A DNA stretch of 64,000 bases from Saccharomycopsis crataegensis (taxonomy: Eukaryota > Ascomycota > Saccharomycetes > Ascoideales > Saccharomycopsidaceae). The position numbers were made by a program, and so were the translations under genes. A model generated the notes under the pieces. That model made no database searches. It worked only from the letters and a program-made list of their open reading frames with translations, and had not been told where the DNA came from. Every line of letters starts with the position of its first letter. The first letter of the stretch is position 1. Of the stretch, positions 18,908 to 29,941 are shown piece after piece. The stretch spans positions 4,092,001 through 4,156,000 of the forward strand of contig NW_027043829.1 in assembly GCF_037102585.1 (NCBI RefSeq), given 5' to 3'.

Positions 18908-20699
18908 ATGGACGCTGACGCTACCACCAAGTTTGTGCCTGAACATCGTCGTACCAATTTCAAAAACAAGTCAAGATTCACTGCCGATGAATTGAGAAGA
19001 AGAAGAGAAACCCAACAAATTGGGCTCAGAAAACAAAAAAGAGATGATGTATTGGCCAAGAGAAGAAATCTTGATGCCGTCAACTTGAATGACGACTCAG
19101 ATGATGAACACAGTGATGATGATCAAAATTTCTTGCAACACGTAAGTACCCTTTTTTTTTTGAAGATATTATCTTTCTAAGGATGATTAAGAATAAATAC
19201 CATTAGAATGTTCGAATACTCGGGAAAAAAATGATATTTGCGCTGATCTTCCTTTTTTATTTGCCATACTTTTTAAAAGAAGTAATTAAACTAACTGTTT
19301 ATCTTTTTAGCTTGAATTCGAATTGCCAAAAATGATGGAAGAGCTCAATTCCGGTGATTTTGATTCTCAATTGCATGCCACTATTAAATTCAGACAAATA
19401 TTATCCAGAGAACACAACCCACCAATTGACTTGGTTATCAACACTGGGGTGGTTCCAGTTTTGATCAATTTCATGGGTCAAGAACAGCCAGAATTGTTGC
19501 AATTGGAAGCCGCTTGGGCTTTGACAAACATTGCTTCTGGTACTTCTGAACAAACCAAGGTTGTCGTTCAGGCTGGAGCTGTTCCACATTTTGTTCAGTT
19601 ATTGTACTCCCAATCCATCGAAGTCAAGGAACAAGCTATTTGGGCCCTCGGTAATATTGCTGGTGACAGTTCTGTTTACAGAGATTATGTCCTAAACTGT
19701 AACGCTATGCCTCCAACTTTATCTTTGTTTGGCTCCCCTAAAATGTCTTTGATTAGAACTGCTACCTGGACCTTATCCAACTTGTGTAGAGGTAAGACCC
19801 CTCAACCAGATTGGGAAGTTGTGAGCCCAGCCTTGCCAACCTTGTCCAAATTGATTTATTCTACAGACACAGAGACCTTGATTGATGCCTGTTGGGCTAT
19901 TAGTTATTTATCTGATGGTCCAGCTGAGGCAATTCAAGCTGTGATTGACGCCAGAATTCCAAGAAGATTGGTGGAATTGTTAGGTCACGAATCCAATTTA
20001 GTCAAGACCCCTGCGTTAAGAGCCGTTGGTAATATTGTTACTGGTAATGATAGCCAAACCCAGTACGTCATCAATGCTGGCGTTTTGACTGCTTTGGCTC
20101 CTTTGTTGAGTAATCCAAAAGAATCCATCAGAAAAGAAGCTTGCTGGACTATTTCCAATATTACTGCCGGTAATACCGATCAAATTCAAGCTGTTATTGA
20201 TAGCAACTTGATCCCACCTTTGATCAAAATTTTGGAATCTGGTGAATATAAGACCAAGAAGGAAGCTTGTTGGGCTATTAGCAATGCCTCTTCTGGCGGT
20301 TTAACTAAACCTGAACAAATAAGATATTTGGTTCAGCAAGGCTGTATCAAACCATTGTGTGACTTATTGGTTATTGGTGAAAACAAAATTATAGAAGTTG
20401 CCTTGGATGCCTTAGAAAACATTTTGAAGATGGGTGAAATTGAAAGAGAACTTAGAGGCGCTACTGTCAATGAAAATGCTATCTTTATTGAAGAAGCTGG
20501 TGGTATGGATAAGATCTTTGAATGTCAAAGAAATGAAAACCAAAAAATCTATGAAAAATCCTATAATATTATTGATAAATATTTCAATGATGAAGATGAT
20601 GACGGTGCCAATGATGAAGAACTCAACCCTGCTGATAACGGTGCTACTTTTGCGTTCGGTGCTCAAGCCGATCAACCACAAGGTGGTTTCCAATTCTGA
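18908..20699 (+). CDS. SRP1: Importin alpha / karyopherin alpha; one intron
   Basis: Exon 1 is 18908-19141 and exon 2 is 19311-20699, with a 169-base phase-0 intron. The donor is GTAAGT at 19142, the branch sequence ACTAAC near 19300 and the acceptor TAG at 19310. The product is 540 residues (yeast Srp1 is 542). It starts with an importin-beta-binding domain (about residues 9-57, basic: [33 protein letters not shown]). Armadillo repeats with the NLS-binding W and N positions follow ([44 protein letters not shown]). The tail is acidic and Gly/Gln-rich. It is the adaptor that brings classical NLS cargo to importin beta at the nuclear pore. Exon 2 contains no CTG codon, in line with strong codon bias. 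Confidence 0.97.
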
Positions 20700-21596
20700 A
20701 TTCTAAAGAGTTGTAACTACTTTTTACTCAAATTTTCTGATAGTCTTTTTTCCTTATTGATCTTTGTTAAGAACTCTCTATTTCTCTGCATACGCCTTCA
20801 CTAAAGATGTTTTTTTTATTTTCTAGCTTTTTGATTGTCTTCCCTTTTTATGTTTTTTTTTTCTCCCTGATTTTATTTGTAAACACATTTTCTTCCCTAC
20901 ATTTTATTATTATTAATATTTTACTTGTGATGAATTTTTTCTTTTTTTTTTTTTGCACTTTTAACTTGTCCTCATTTTATCATTGGTTTCCCTATATGCA
21001 ACCACCTCCTCATTTCACATTTATTATTATTAATTATTTCATTACTTCCCCTCATATTTTTCCCCTGCAGTTTTTCTCCAGTTTTCTCCTTTCAATTTTT
21101 TATTGTTAAATATTATTCCCCTTATACTATTTATTAATCTTTCTTTAATCCTTTTATACCTCCTATTTTCTTTGGAACCCCCTTTATCCTGTACGATGAT
21201 TTTTCAATTTTGTCATTTTATTGTGACCTTATTATTTTCTTTGCTTGTTTTATTCCATCTGTCCTCTTTTATCTTGTGATGCCACTTTAAATTCATTCAA
21301 TACGTTGTCGTTTTAGGCAATCACTCATTAAATCAACAAACTGTTTGAAAGGTTTTCAATGTTCGTCTATAAACAATAACATATATGTTATTTTCAAAAA
21401 AAAAAAAAAGAAAAAAAAGCATTCAGTATGATTCCTGTTTTCTAATGTCTAATTTTGAGGACTAGTCAGTCCAACTTGGTCATGTCAACATCGCAGATTA
21501 CCCGCAAGATATGCCCTAAGGAAAACATCAATTTTGTTCTGTAATAATAATACCAGTTGGTTGTCTTTTTATTATTTATATTTTATACCAGCATTA
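20700..21596. other. Intergenic region, 897 bp, strongly pyrimidine-rich on the plus strand
   Basis: 3' flank of SRP1 and upstream region of the lyase gene. From about 20740 to 21260 the plus strand is dominated by T and C, with repeated TTTT and TCC blocks and almost no purine runs. A13 and A8 runs follow at 21397-21418. The Phe-rich frame at 20807-21109 is a composition artefact. Confidence 0.6.
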
Positions 21597-23371
21597 ATGA
21601 GTACTGGAGCAGAAGTTATCGCCCAATCCCTCAAGAACCTTGGAGTGGAGGTTGTATTTGGGCTTGTGGGAATCCCGGTTATTGAAGAAAGTAGAAAATA
21701 TTACTTTTTACCTCTTCTCTATTCATGACTTACTAACATTATCGCTGGTTGATTTAGTAGATTGCTGAAGCCACTCAAGCTAAAGGTATTAAATTTATAG
21801 GGTTTCGAAATGAACAAGCAGCGTCGTACGCTGCCTCGGTGTATGGTTATTTAACTGGTCGTCCGGGAGTGCTATTGGTGGTGGGAGGTCCGGGGATCAT
21901 CCACGCCATGGCGGGGATTTTCAATTCTCAGATCAATTGTTGGCCTTTGATGATCCTTGGTGGGTCTGTGGATAACAGTACTAGATATAAGGGTGGGTTC
22001 CAAGAGCTTGACCAGCTTGCAGTTGTGAAACAATTCACAAAGTTCCAAGCCCGTCCCAATGGCGGAGAAGACATTGGGAGGTTGATGACTAAAGCCTACC
22101 GGTACGCGATGTTTGGTCAGCCAGGTTGTAGCTACATTGATTTCCCAGGGGATTTAATCCAAAAGAAAATGGATCATCACCAAGATCTTGAGGAAATGGG
22201 GGAGTTCTTCCAAGAGGTTCCAAAATCGCTTGGTGATCCCAACAAGTTGAGAGATGTGGTGGCTGCTATTAAGACAGCGAAGTTCCCATTGGTGATTATT
22301 GGTAAAGGTGCTGCTTATGGTGATGCATCAAAAGAATTGTCGAAGTTTATTGAAAAGCATCAATTGCCATTCATTGCCACCCCGATGGGGAAAGGGGTAG
22401 TCAGTGACTATTGCCAGTATAATGTATCATCGGCAAGATCTATGGCATTGAAGATGGCTGATGTGGTTTTGGTATTTGGGGCAAGACTCAATTGGATTTT
22501 ACATTTTGGTAGCTCTAGGAAGTTCAGTCCTCGTGTAAAATTGATCCAAGTGAACAACCACGCCGAGGAAATTGGTGAAAACTACCAAAATTTGGGAAAC
22601 ATGGGGCTAGGATTGTTGGGAGATATCAAGAAGATCGCGAAGCAATTGCTCGATGATACTGGTTTACAAGACTACAAATTTGGACCTATCCCTGAAGCGA
22701 TTGTCACAAAAATTCACACCAACAACAGGTTGGTGGCCCTCAAGGAAGATGTCGCTTCTATGAAGAATGGGTATTTAAACTACCATGTTGTGTATAGAGC
22801 AATGAGGGAGTTTTTAATAACCAGGAAACTCCAAGACTCGACCATTTTGGTGTCTGAAGGGGCCAACACTATGGATATTTCCCGAGTGTCGTTCCCGATT
22901 ACCGTTGCCAAACACCGTCTTGATGCTGGCACCAACTCTACCATGGGAGTAGGATTGGGTTATTGTATTGCCTCCAAACTTGCCAAACCTTGGTGCCATG
23001 TGTTGGCGATCGAAGGTGATTCGGCATTTGGGTTTTCTGGCATGGAGATTGAAACTGCGGTACGTTATAACTTGCCAATGATAATTGTGGTAATGAACAA
23101 CAGCGGTATTTATCATGGGAATGTCGAGACGCTGGCAGATGTCAAAAAGCCTATTGAATTATCCAAAGATACAAGATATGACCTTATGGCGGAATCTTTA
23201 GGAGCAAAGGGTTACTTTGTCAACACTCTTGCTGAATTGGATGGCGCATTGAATGAATGTTTTGGGATCAATAAGGTCAAAGTGAACTTGATCAATGTGA
23301 TCATTGAACCGGGTGAACAAAAGAAGGTGGCATTCAACTGGCAGCAAAGCCAACAGGAAGCAAAATTGTGA
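21597..23371 (+). CDS. PXP1: Peroxisomal 2-hydroxyacyl-CoA lyase (Pxp1/HACL1 type, ThDP enzyme); one intron
   Basis: Exon 1 starts at ATG 21597 and reads through FGLVGIPVIE. Exon 2 (from about 21761) opens with IAEATQAKGIKFIGFRNEQ and ends at 23371. The catalytic Glu of thiamine-diphosphate enzymes is in FRNEQAASYAAS. The ThDP/Mg signature is EGDSAFGFSG followed by MNNSG about 25 residues later. The C-terminus is AKL, a peroxisomal PTS1. The product of about 566 residues matches yeast Pxp1 (560) and human HACL1 (578). The enzyme cleaves 2-hydroxyacyl-CoA to formyl-CoA and a shortened aldehyde in alpha-oxidation. The intron has a perfect TACTAAC (21731-21737) and AGs at 21757 and 21760. However, the donor is unclear: GTAGAA at 21691 does not keep frame with those AGs, and GTTATT at 21678 keeps frame but deletes three family residues. 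Confidence 0.87.
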
Positions 23372-24083
23372 TAGCAGTTCACAAGCGATAGCACCCTTAC
23401 TTAATTTTCCAACTTAGGATTTGGTTTTTCCATTACGCTTACTTATATAATATTGTTTTCTAATTGATGGTGATTTTCTTTCATGGTGGAGAACATCAGC
23501 TATATGACTATTTCTGAGTGTAGTTTTTTCCTTTATAAAGTTGAAACAATTTTGTGAGGAATACATACAAACAAAAAAAAATGTAAAAATCTGATTTATT
23601 GACTGACGATCAAATTTTGGTTAATATTATAAGCAAGACTCCATGATTCTCCAGAATAATGTGACCAAAAGCTGCATATAAATACGTCGCAGGGGCGTAT
23701 TTATTTATTTACATCAATATTTTGCTACTAATTGAAAATAATTGATGAAAAGAGCACTATATAAAATTAATAACAAATTAAATAGCAACTAAGAAGTAAT
23801 GTGACAAGACCTCCAAACTCCTAATTTATAGAATACGATCAAACAACAAACCAAGAAAAAACTATATTACGCAATAACTTAAAAAAACTAACTGAATAAA
23901 AAAAATTAAAATAAAAAAGTCGAAAACAACAAACAGAAAGATCTAAAAAAAAATATATAAATAATAAGAATAAAAAAAACTGGACTTCAAACTAATGAAA
24001 TATATAAAAACTTCTGCAAGCCAGTACTAAAACCATTCCAAGATGGTGAGAAATGCCTCTTGTTGGGTATATTTATGGTTCAA
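23372..24083. other. Convergent 3' region between lyase and PHO84, 712 bp
   Basis: AT-rich, changing from mixed sequence to strongly A-rich on the plus strand from about 23850 to 23990. That part reads as T-rich 3' UTR sequence for PHO84 on the minus strand. No gene was seen. Confidence 0.55.
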
Positions 24084-25790
24084 TTAAGCGGCTTTTTCAG
24101 AGTTGTCACTCCCATAGTTGTTTTGAAGAGCTTGCTTGGATGGGTCAACTTCACCGTGAAGTTCTTCAGACAAATCTTCCAAGGTCTTACGCTTGGTTTC
24201 TGGAACTAACAAGGTGGTGAAGATACCCAACAACATGAACAAGGCAAAGATTTCCATGACGTGTGGCAAGAAACAGTTCTTGTCTTCCTTGGAACAACCG
24301 TGGTTAATAAGAGTACCGATACAAGTTTGGGCAATGATGGCACCAACCTTACCAGAGGCAGCACTGATACCATGGGCAGTAGATCTGTATCTGGTTGGGA
24401 AACATTCACCAGGAATGATAAAAGTGGTGGTGTTTGGACCAAAGTTTTGGAAAAATTGAGCAATAATATAGAAAGCAAGGAGACCCTTTTCGTGGAGCTT
24501 GTGGTAAGCAAAACCGATAATACAGAAAATGATGGTCAACATGATGAAACCCATAAGTTGGATGGATTTACGGCCGACAGTGTCGACGGTGGCGACAGAG
24601 AACCAGTAACCTGGGATAGAACCGGCACAGATCAAAACCAAGTTACCAGCAGCGGAGTTGTATAGTTGATGATAGATGTTTTTAGAGGAGGCGAAACCAA
24701 TAGTTTGCAAAATGGTGGCGGAATTCAAACCAAGACCGTAATAAGCGACATCCAACATGAACCAAGAACCAGCAGTACCCAACAAGATCTTACCGTGCTT
24801 CCATTGACTGAAGTGGGAGATGAAATCCTTGAAAGAGGCCTTTGGAATAGAAACAATGACTTCTGGTTGGGTAGCAGTAGCGTTCAATTCTTCAATTTCT
24901 TCGGTTTTAGCATTACCATATTTACCGCTGGTGAAGTGAGCAGCATCGGCGGCGGCGGTGTTAATGTTGTTGGTGACGTCAAAAGTGTAACGAGGGGATT
25001 CTGGAATAGTCAATCTGAAGTACAAAGCAATGACACCTGGAACACAACCGAAACCGATAATCAATCTCCAGATAGTGTCAAGAGCACGCATACAGTGGTG
25101 GTCACATTCGGCGGCAGAGTTGGCGTTAATCAAAGCGTCCTTGTACCCGGCAATAGAAATGATAGCAACAATACCGGCAAACAATTGACCCCACCCTTGA
25201 TTAGCAAAGACAGCACCCATGATGGCACCTCTCCATTTAGTAGTGGCGAATTCAGAGGTAATGACAGAAGACAAAGGATAATCACCACCAATACCAATAC
25301 CCATAATGATTCTGAAGAAGGTAAAGATGGCAGCAAAGTTAATAGCAGGAGATTCACCAAGACAACATTGGATAACACAAGCAGAAATCATAACAATCAA
25401 TTCGGTACCGTAAATCTTCTTACGACCGACAGCGTCACCAAGATAACCAAAGAGAAGTTGACCAATAACAGTACCAACGGAAGTAGAAACCTTAATCAAA
25501 GTGCTGGTTGATGCAGGAATCTTGTTGTCCCAATAAACGTAAACCATAGCGGTAAGACCCATGTTGATGGCAAAGATATCATAAGAATCGGTAAGGAAAC
25601 CAACACCGGCAACACAGATGGCTCTGATGTGGTACCAACCAAAGCTGGCGTTATCAATTTTTTCCAAAGCCAATCTTCTTCTTTCGAGAGGATCGGTGAC
25701 ATGGGCAAAATCGTTGACGAAATTGTGGAAAGCAGCATTACCACCGGAGGTCAAGTTTTCCTTGATAGCCTGTTGGTTTTCTTCAGCCAT
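24084..25790 (-). CDS. PHO84: High-affinity phosphate:H+ symporter Pho84
   Basis: A 568-residue major facilitator protein of the phosphate:H+ symporter family with 12 membrane spans and a central loop. Signatures are GVGFLTDSYDIFAINMG in TM1, GYLGDAVGRKKIYG in the first inter-domain loop, GIGIGGDYPLSSVITSEFA in TM4 and IPESPRYTFDV before the central loop. The size equals yeast Pho84 (587). It imports inorganic phosphate at the plasma membrane and is the main PHO-regulon transporter. Pho4-type sites lie 177-182 and 272-277 bases upstream. Codon bias is extreme: no CTG codon in the whole frame. The long antisense frames at 24261-25511 are shadows of this bias. Confidence 0.97.
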   Translation of the reverse strand: MAEENQQAIKENLTSGGNAAFHNFVNDFAHVTDPLERRRLALEKIDNASFGWYHIRAICVAGVGFLTDSYDIFAINMGLTAMVYVYWDNKIPASTSTLIKVSTSVGTVIGQLLFGYLGDAVGRKKIYGTELIVMISACVIQCCLGESPAINFAAIFTFFRIIMGIGIGGDYPLSSVITSEFATTKWRGAIMGAVFANQGWGQLFAGIVAIISIAGYKDALINANSAAECDHHCMRALDTIWRLIIGFGCVPGVIALYFRLTIPESPRYTFDVTNNINTAAADAAHFTSGKYGNAKTEEIEELNATATQPEVIVSIPKASFKDFISHFSQWKHGKILLGTAGSWFMLDVAYYGLGLNSATILQTIGFASSKNIYHQLYNSAAGNLVLICAGSIPGYWFSVATVDTVGRKSIQLMGFIMLTIIFCIIGFAYHKLHEKGLLAFYIIAQFFQNFGPNTTTFIIPGECFPTRYRSTAHGISAASGKVGAIIAQTCIGTLINHGCSKEDKNCFLPHVMEIFALFMLLGIFTTLLVPETKRKTLEDLSEELHGEVDPSKQALQNNYGSDNSEKAA

Positions 25791-25966
25791 GATGCTTTTT
25801 ATATTGATGAGTATCCAAGCAGGGAAGAGTGAATAAGGATAGTAGATGGATAAAGAAGAAAAGGAAGAGTGTACAATGCATTAGGAAATCAAGGGAACCG
25901 AGATTATTAAATAGGTTGTGGATTGGTATAACATTGGACTGTGAAGTGACAAGCCGCAGATGAATG

Positions 25967-25972
25967 AACGTG
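25967..25972 (-). promoter_or_regulatory. Pho4 low-affinity site CACGTT
   Basis: AACGTGGG on the plus strand is CCCACGTT on the PHO84 strand, 177 bases before its ATG. CACGTT is the classic second Pho4 motif of PHO promoters. Confidence 0.55.
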
Positions 25973-26061
25973 GGTTGCCCGATAAGGCAGTAGCACACAC
26001 ACACCTTGCCCTGCTGGTGCTGCAGCCTGCCTCGGGTCGCCAGTATAATTGTTTGGCTTGT

Positions 26062-26067
26062 CACGTG
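26062..26067. promoter_or_regulatory. Pho4/Cbf1 site CACGTG upstream of PHO84
   Basis: GTCACGTGTG lies 272 bases upstream of the PHO84 start and about 95 bases beyond the CACGTT site. The paired CACGTG/CACGTT layout is the known PHO84/PHO5 logic: induction by Pho4 under phosphate starvation. Confidence 0.6.
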
Positions 26068-26683
26068 TGACCGTTGGTACAGGTGACATATCGCTGGTAA
26101 TTGGATGGGATGATAAGTTAACCTGGTTGGGGGGGATAGCTGGATATCTTTTTGCCATATGGTGGAGGGGATGGATATGTTAGTGGCATGGATCCATGTT
26201 TTTTTTTTTCAGTGATTTGTTGGTTCTATAGTTAAGATGTTGTTTTTGGTTGGTCACTCAGCGATGGGTTCTTGTGACTGAGAATGATATGATATGATAT
26301 GTTGTTACGATAGAACAAGAAGAAACGTTTTGCACACGGCAATTTATTTGGAAGCGGTTGGCGAAGAAGCTTCCGCCTAGGCGGCCTGATGTGATATTTT
26401 CACATTGGGGCCAAGCACACGAGGGTCATGTAGCTATTTACTGGGGGAAACTTGAGTTACAATACGCGATTAATTCTGATGAACAGGTAACAATAATCAT
26501 CACTGTTGGTATAAATAGAAATAATAGTTGTAAATCGATAGCCATTATTATTACCATTTCAAAGGGTTCAGTGTTGATGTCTCGATCGACTGGTTTCCCA
26601 ATTGGGAAGGGGCGTGGGGATGGCTCCAACTCTTTTTTTTTTCCCTTTTTTTCTTTGTTGGTTGGCGTGTTTTGGTGCAACGT

Positions 26684-26693
26684 GGGGGGGGGG
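26684..26693. repeat. G10 homopolymer
   Basis: Ten consecutive G on the plus strand within the PHO84-OCH1 promoter region, with another G6 run about 65 bases on. G runs are rare in this AT-rich sequence. Confidence 0.7.
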
Positions 26694-27452
26694 AGTAACA
26701 AACGGCCAACCATCATATAATCTGAGACTCACCGTAACATAGCACCCCTACAGTGGGGGGCACCACGCAAATCCAGTTTCTCAATACACCCAGTAAAACA
26801 ATATAAAAATGGCGATTGTTCTCGTCATTTGCAACGGTTCCAAATTTTGAACGTACTGTGACAGGCGCCTAACGATGCAGAGGGTAACCGAGAAATAAAC
26901 AGCTGAATAAATAAACAGCGACCCCCTTGGAATCATTCTAAGTACGTGTGGTACCACTCCTGAACTGCTTGTCATATATTATTATTCCTGAGTACTACTG
27001 GCAACGGTATGATCAAGAGCAAGTCAGGAAGACAGCGTTACGAGCTTCCGCTAAGCATGAAGGATTTATCTATAAGGGAGTAATGCTAAACCCTTTAACT
27101 TCGTTAATTCGTCGTAGCAGAAAAAAATATCTTGATCGACTCCCAGACTCATCATCATGTTGTTGTAATTAATGAGTTCTACCAATGATCAGTTCGATGG
27201 GAGAGTTGTCTTGAGCAATCCTGCTAATCTGGGTGATTCTGGTAACTCACACATCACATCCCAACATTATTGTTGTTGCTGTTGTTCTTGTATCAACAAT
27301 TGTTGTTGAGCACCACCGCGTAGTAGCAGTACTGTACTATATTATCACTGTTGTAGCAAACATCGTCCCTTTGTGTGCGCTGCAAATACTCCGCCCTTTT
27401 CTGCGACAGCACAGAAAAAAAGACCTGTCTAGACCGTTTCCTATTGACACGT

Positions 27453-27458
27453 CACGTG
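27453..27458. promoter_or_regulatory. CACGTG, Cbf1-type, upstream of OCH1
   Basis: ACGTCACGTGCC contains GTCACGTG, about 300 bases upstream of the OCH1 ATG. Confidence 0.5.
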
Positions 27459-27754
27459 CCAGAGCCCGTACCTAAAGGAAACTTTCCAAAAAAACACCCA
27501 CTATCAAAAGTCTCCAGGTTAGCTATATGTATATATATATCAACATTCATTTCCCTATTCTCAATCATTCCCTGATTTACCCACAAAAAGAAAAAAGAAA
27601 AAAAGGAAAAATCAACTAGAAAAGATAGCATATATTAATAATAATAATAATACTAGGATCCAGTTTTCCTCCATTTTCTCTCCTCTAGTTTTCTTTTCTT
27701 GTTGTCCTTCCACATTTAAAACGATTCTTGGCTAAATATAAGATCCCTTAAATC

Positions 27755-28948
27755 ATGTCAAAACGTCTACGTATTGGTCTTTTAGTGGTGGTTGCTCTTT
27801 ATGGATTATTCTCCATCATCAATTACACAAACTCAAACGACCCCTCAGGAGTATTCTCCCTCCGATATAAATTCAATAAACCTACCGATGAAATCAATTT
27901 GAAAACCCATGGCCAAACAAATGACCTTGAAAACCCAAATACTCCAAATGAATTACCAAAAGATGCCTCGCTTAGACAACAGTTGGCGTTTCAATTTCCT
28001 TATGAGCCATTGAAACCAATGCCAAAATACATTTGGCAAACCTGGAAAACCGACATCGATGATAAAACCTTCCCTCCTAGTTTCAAACATTATGTCACCG
28101 AATGGAAAACTTCTAACCCTCAATTCACTCACAAATTATTACCTGATGCTGCCTGTCATGAATTGATTCGTACTCTTTATCAATCAGTGCCTGATGTGAT
28201 CAACGCCTATGAATTGATGCCTCATTCGATCCTAAAAGCCGATTTTTTCCGTTATCTAATTCTTTTTGCCAGAGGCGGAGTATATAGCGACGTTGACACT
28301 TTTGGTCTCAAAGGCATTGGCAACTGGCCAAGTTTTTCCTCGAACTATGAATTTTTCCAAAACCACAAAAATATCGAACCAAAGGATGTGGGGATAATGA
28401 TCGGCATTGAGGCTGATCCAGATCGTCCTGATTGGGCTGATTGGTACGCGCGTCGTATCCAATTCTGCCAATGGACCATTCAAGCGAAAAAGGGACATCC
28501 ATTGTTGGGTAACTTGATCACAAAAATCACGGAAATCACTTTGGATAGAGATGAGAATTCCACCATCAAACTTGCCAACGGCAAAGATGAAGGTGCAGAT
28601 ATTATGAATTGGACTGGCCCAGGGATTTTCACTGACGAAATCTTCAATTATTTGAATAACATTTCCAATCACAATCCAAAAATCCAAATAATTAATGACA
28701 ACGTCCAAGAAAAACCACCACAAAACGGCTTGGCCGACTCGAAATTGGATGCCATTGAAAACAAGAAGAAAATTAATTGGAAGTTGTTCACTGGTATGGA
28801 GGAAATGATTGCCATCGACGATGTGTTGATTTTGCCAATCACCAGCTTTTCCCCAGGGGTGGGACAGATGGGTTCAAAAGATGTTGGGAATATCATGGCT
28901 TTTGTCAAGCATATGTTCAAGGGTTCTTGGAAAAACAATAAACAATAA
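27755..28948 (+). CDS. OCH1: Initiating alpha-1,6-mannosyltransferase Och1 (GT32)
   Basis: A 397-residue type II Golgi protein with a signal anchor at residues 6-23 and a GT32 catalytic domain. The motifs LRQQLAFQFPYEP, PKYIWQTWK (90-98), ILKADFFRYLILFARGGVYSD and the DXD site D179-V-D181 are shared with Och1. So are IGIEADPDRPDW, ARRIQFCQWTIQAKKGHP, ADIMNWTGPGIF and LPITSFSPGVGQMG, near-identical to S. cerevisiae Och1. It adds the first alpha-1,6-mannose to the N-glycan core in the cis-Golgi and so starts the outer chain. The length is nearer the paralogue Hoc1 (396) than Och1 (480), mostly because the loop after residue 265 is short; Hoc1 remains possible. It is divergent from PHO84 and convergent with UBP1. 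Confidence 0.85.
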   Translation: MSKRLRIGLLVVVALYGLFSIINYTNSNDPSGVFSLRYKFNKPTDEINLKTHGQTNDLENPNTPNELPKDASLRQQLAFQFPYEPLKPMPKYIWQTWKTDIDDKTFPPSFKHYVTEWKTSNPQFTHKLLPDAACHELIRTLYQSVPDVINAYELMPHSILKADFFRYLILFARGGVYSDVDTFGLKGIGNWPSFSSNYEFFQNHKNIEPKDVGIMIGIEADPDRPDWADWYARRIQFCQWTIQAKKGHPLLGNLITKITEITLDRDENSTIKLANGKDEGADIMNWTGPGIFTDEIFNYLNNISNHNPKIQIINDNVQEKPPQNGLADSKLDAIENKKKINWKLFTGMEEMIAIDDVLILPITSFSPGVGQMGSKDVGNIMAFVKHMFKGSWKNNKQ

Positions 28949-29941
28949 ATAATGAATGATATCTGATGAAACATCATATCTGTCTTTTCTATGCCGGCAT
29001 CCTTTTTATCATCTCTCTTTTTTGAACTAATTTTTTTTTTTCTTTTTGAATTTGTTTTAATACCTTGCATTTACTTATTATACTCTCATATGATATCCAA
29101 TATTTCGTTCAGTTGTTCGAAGGTCATTCTTGACAGAAACCATCCGTGTTTTTTTTTAGTTTTTTCCTGGTGCACACATCTTGACCTCCATATTCATTTG
29201 ATATATTGTGTTTGCATTTTTTCATCTCATTAATTCTTTTATTCATTGTCATTTAGTCTTTTGTTTATTGTTCATTTTTGGAAATATTGTTTGTTCTTTT
29301 TTTTTTCTCGTTTCATCACACAGAGAAGATATGTTTGAATTGGCAGAAAATTATTTAGAAAAGATCCTAGCTATCTTGAAGGTTATATATAAACAGGATA
29401 TCAATGTCAAATCATCCTTTTATGCTTGTTGCTTTTTCTTTTTATGCTCTTTTTGCTTGTCTTTATGTCTTTGCCCATATGTGCCTTTTCTATTTATCTT
29501 GTGATTTTCATAAATATATGAAATATTCATGTTTCTTTGATTTTCTCCCATTCCAATTTTGTATCAATTCTTCCTACTGAGGTATTTCTTCTATCGCTGA
29601 TATCGTAGGCCATCACACTTCTCTCTGTTTGACCCAACTGAAATCATACCAATAAGATTTAGAAATATGAAACAAATATTGCCTATTACTTTGAGTTGTA
29701 AGGAACAGACCCATTCTGTCTCTTATCATTCATCTTATTAGAAAGATTCTACCTTAGATAAAAACATTTCCAAACATCGATGGAGTTACAAACTACAAAA
29801 AATATCGATATGAAAAAACTAAAATATTCTTGAACGAGTTTCTTGGAGTTTAATTCAATTTAGGTGAAATATTTGACCAAAATGTAACCATAATAAGTAT
29901 TAGAAAAAATAAATAATATTAGAAAAGACAAGAAAAGAAAA
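28949..29941. other. Convergent 3' region OCH1 / UBP1, 993 bp
   Basis: T-rich on the plus strand to about 29500, then more A-rich. The small frames (28991-29504) are Phe/Cys-rich composition artefacts. No RNA gene was recognised. Confidence 0.5.

Larger units (their letters stand above)
25791..27754. other. Divergent PHO84 / OCH1 intergenic region, 1.96 kb
   Basis: Richer in G/C than its neighbours. It has a G10 run (26684-26693), a G6 run near 26755, an ATATG repeat near 26285-26300, and E-boxes at 25967, 26062 and 27453. Frames at 26358-26720, 26948-27172 and 27233-27475 show no domain and no coding composition. No tRNA was seen. Confidence 0.6.

Noticed and set aside
24261-25511. Two long plus-strand frames (134 and 281 codons) over PHO84
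   Set aside because: Antisense shadows of a highly biased gene; low-complexity Asn/Thr/Gly sequence without domains.
25791-27754. A hidden gene in the PHO84-OCH1 gap
   Set aside because: Frames of 60-120 codons show no domain, no conserved motif and unlike codon use; the gap looks regulatory.
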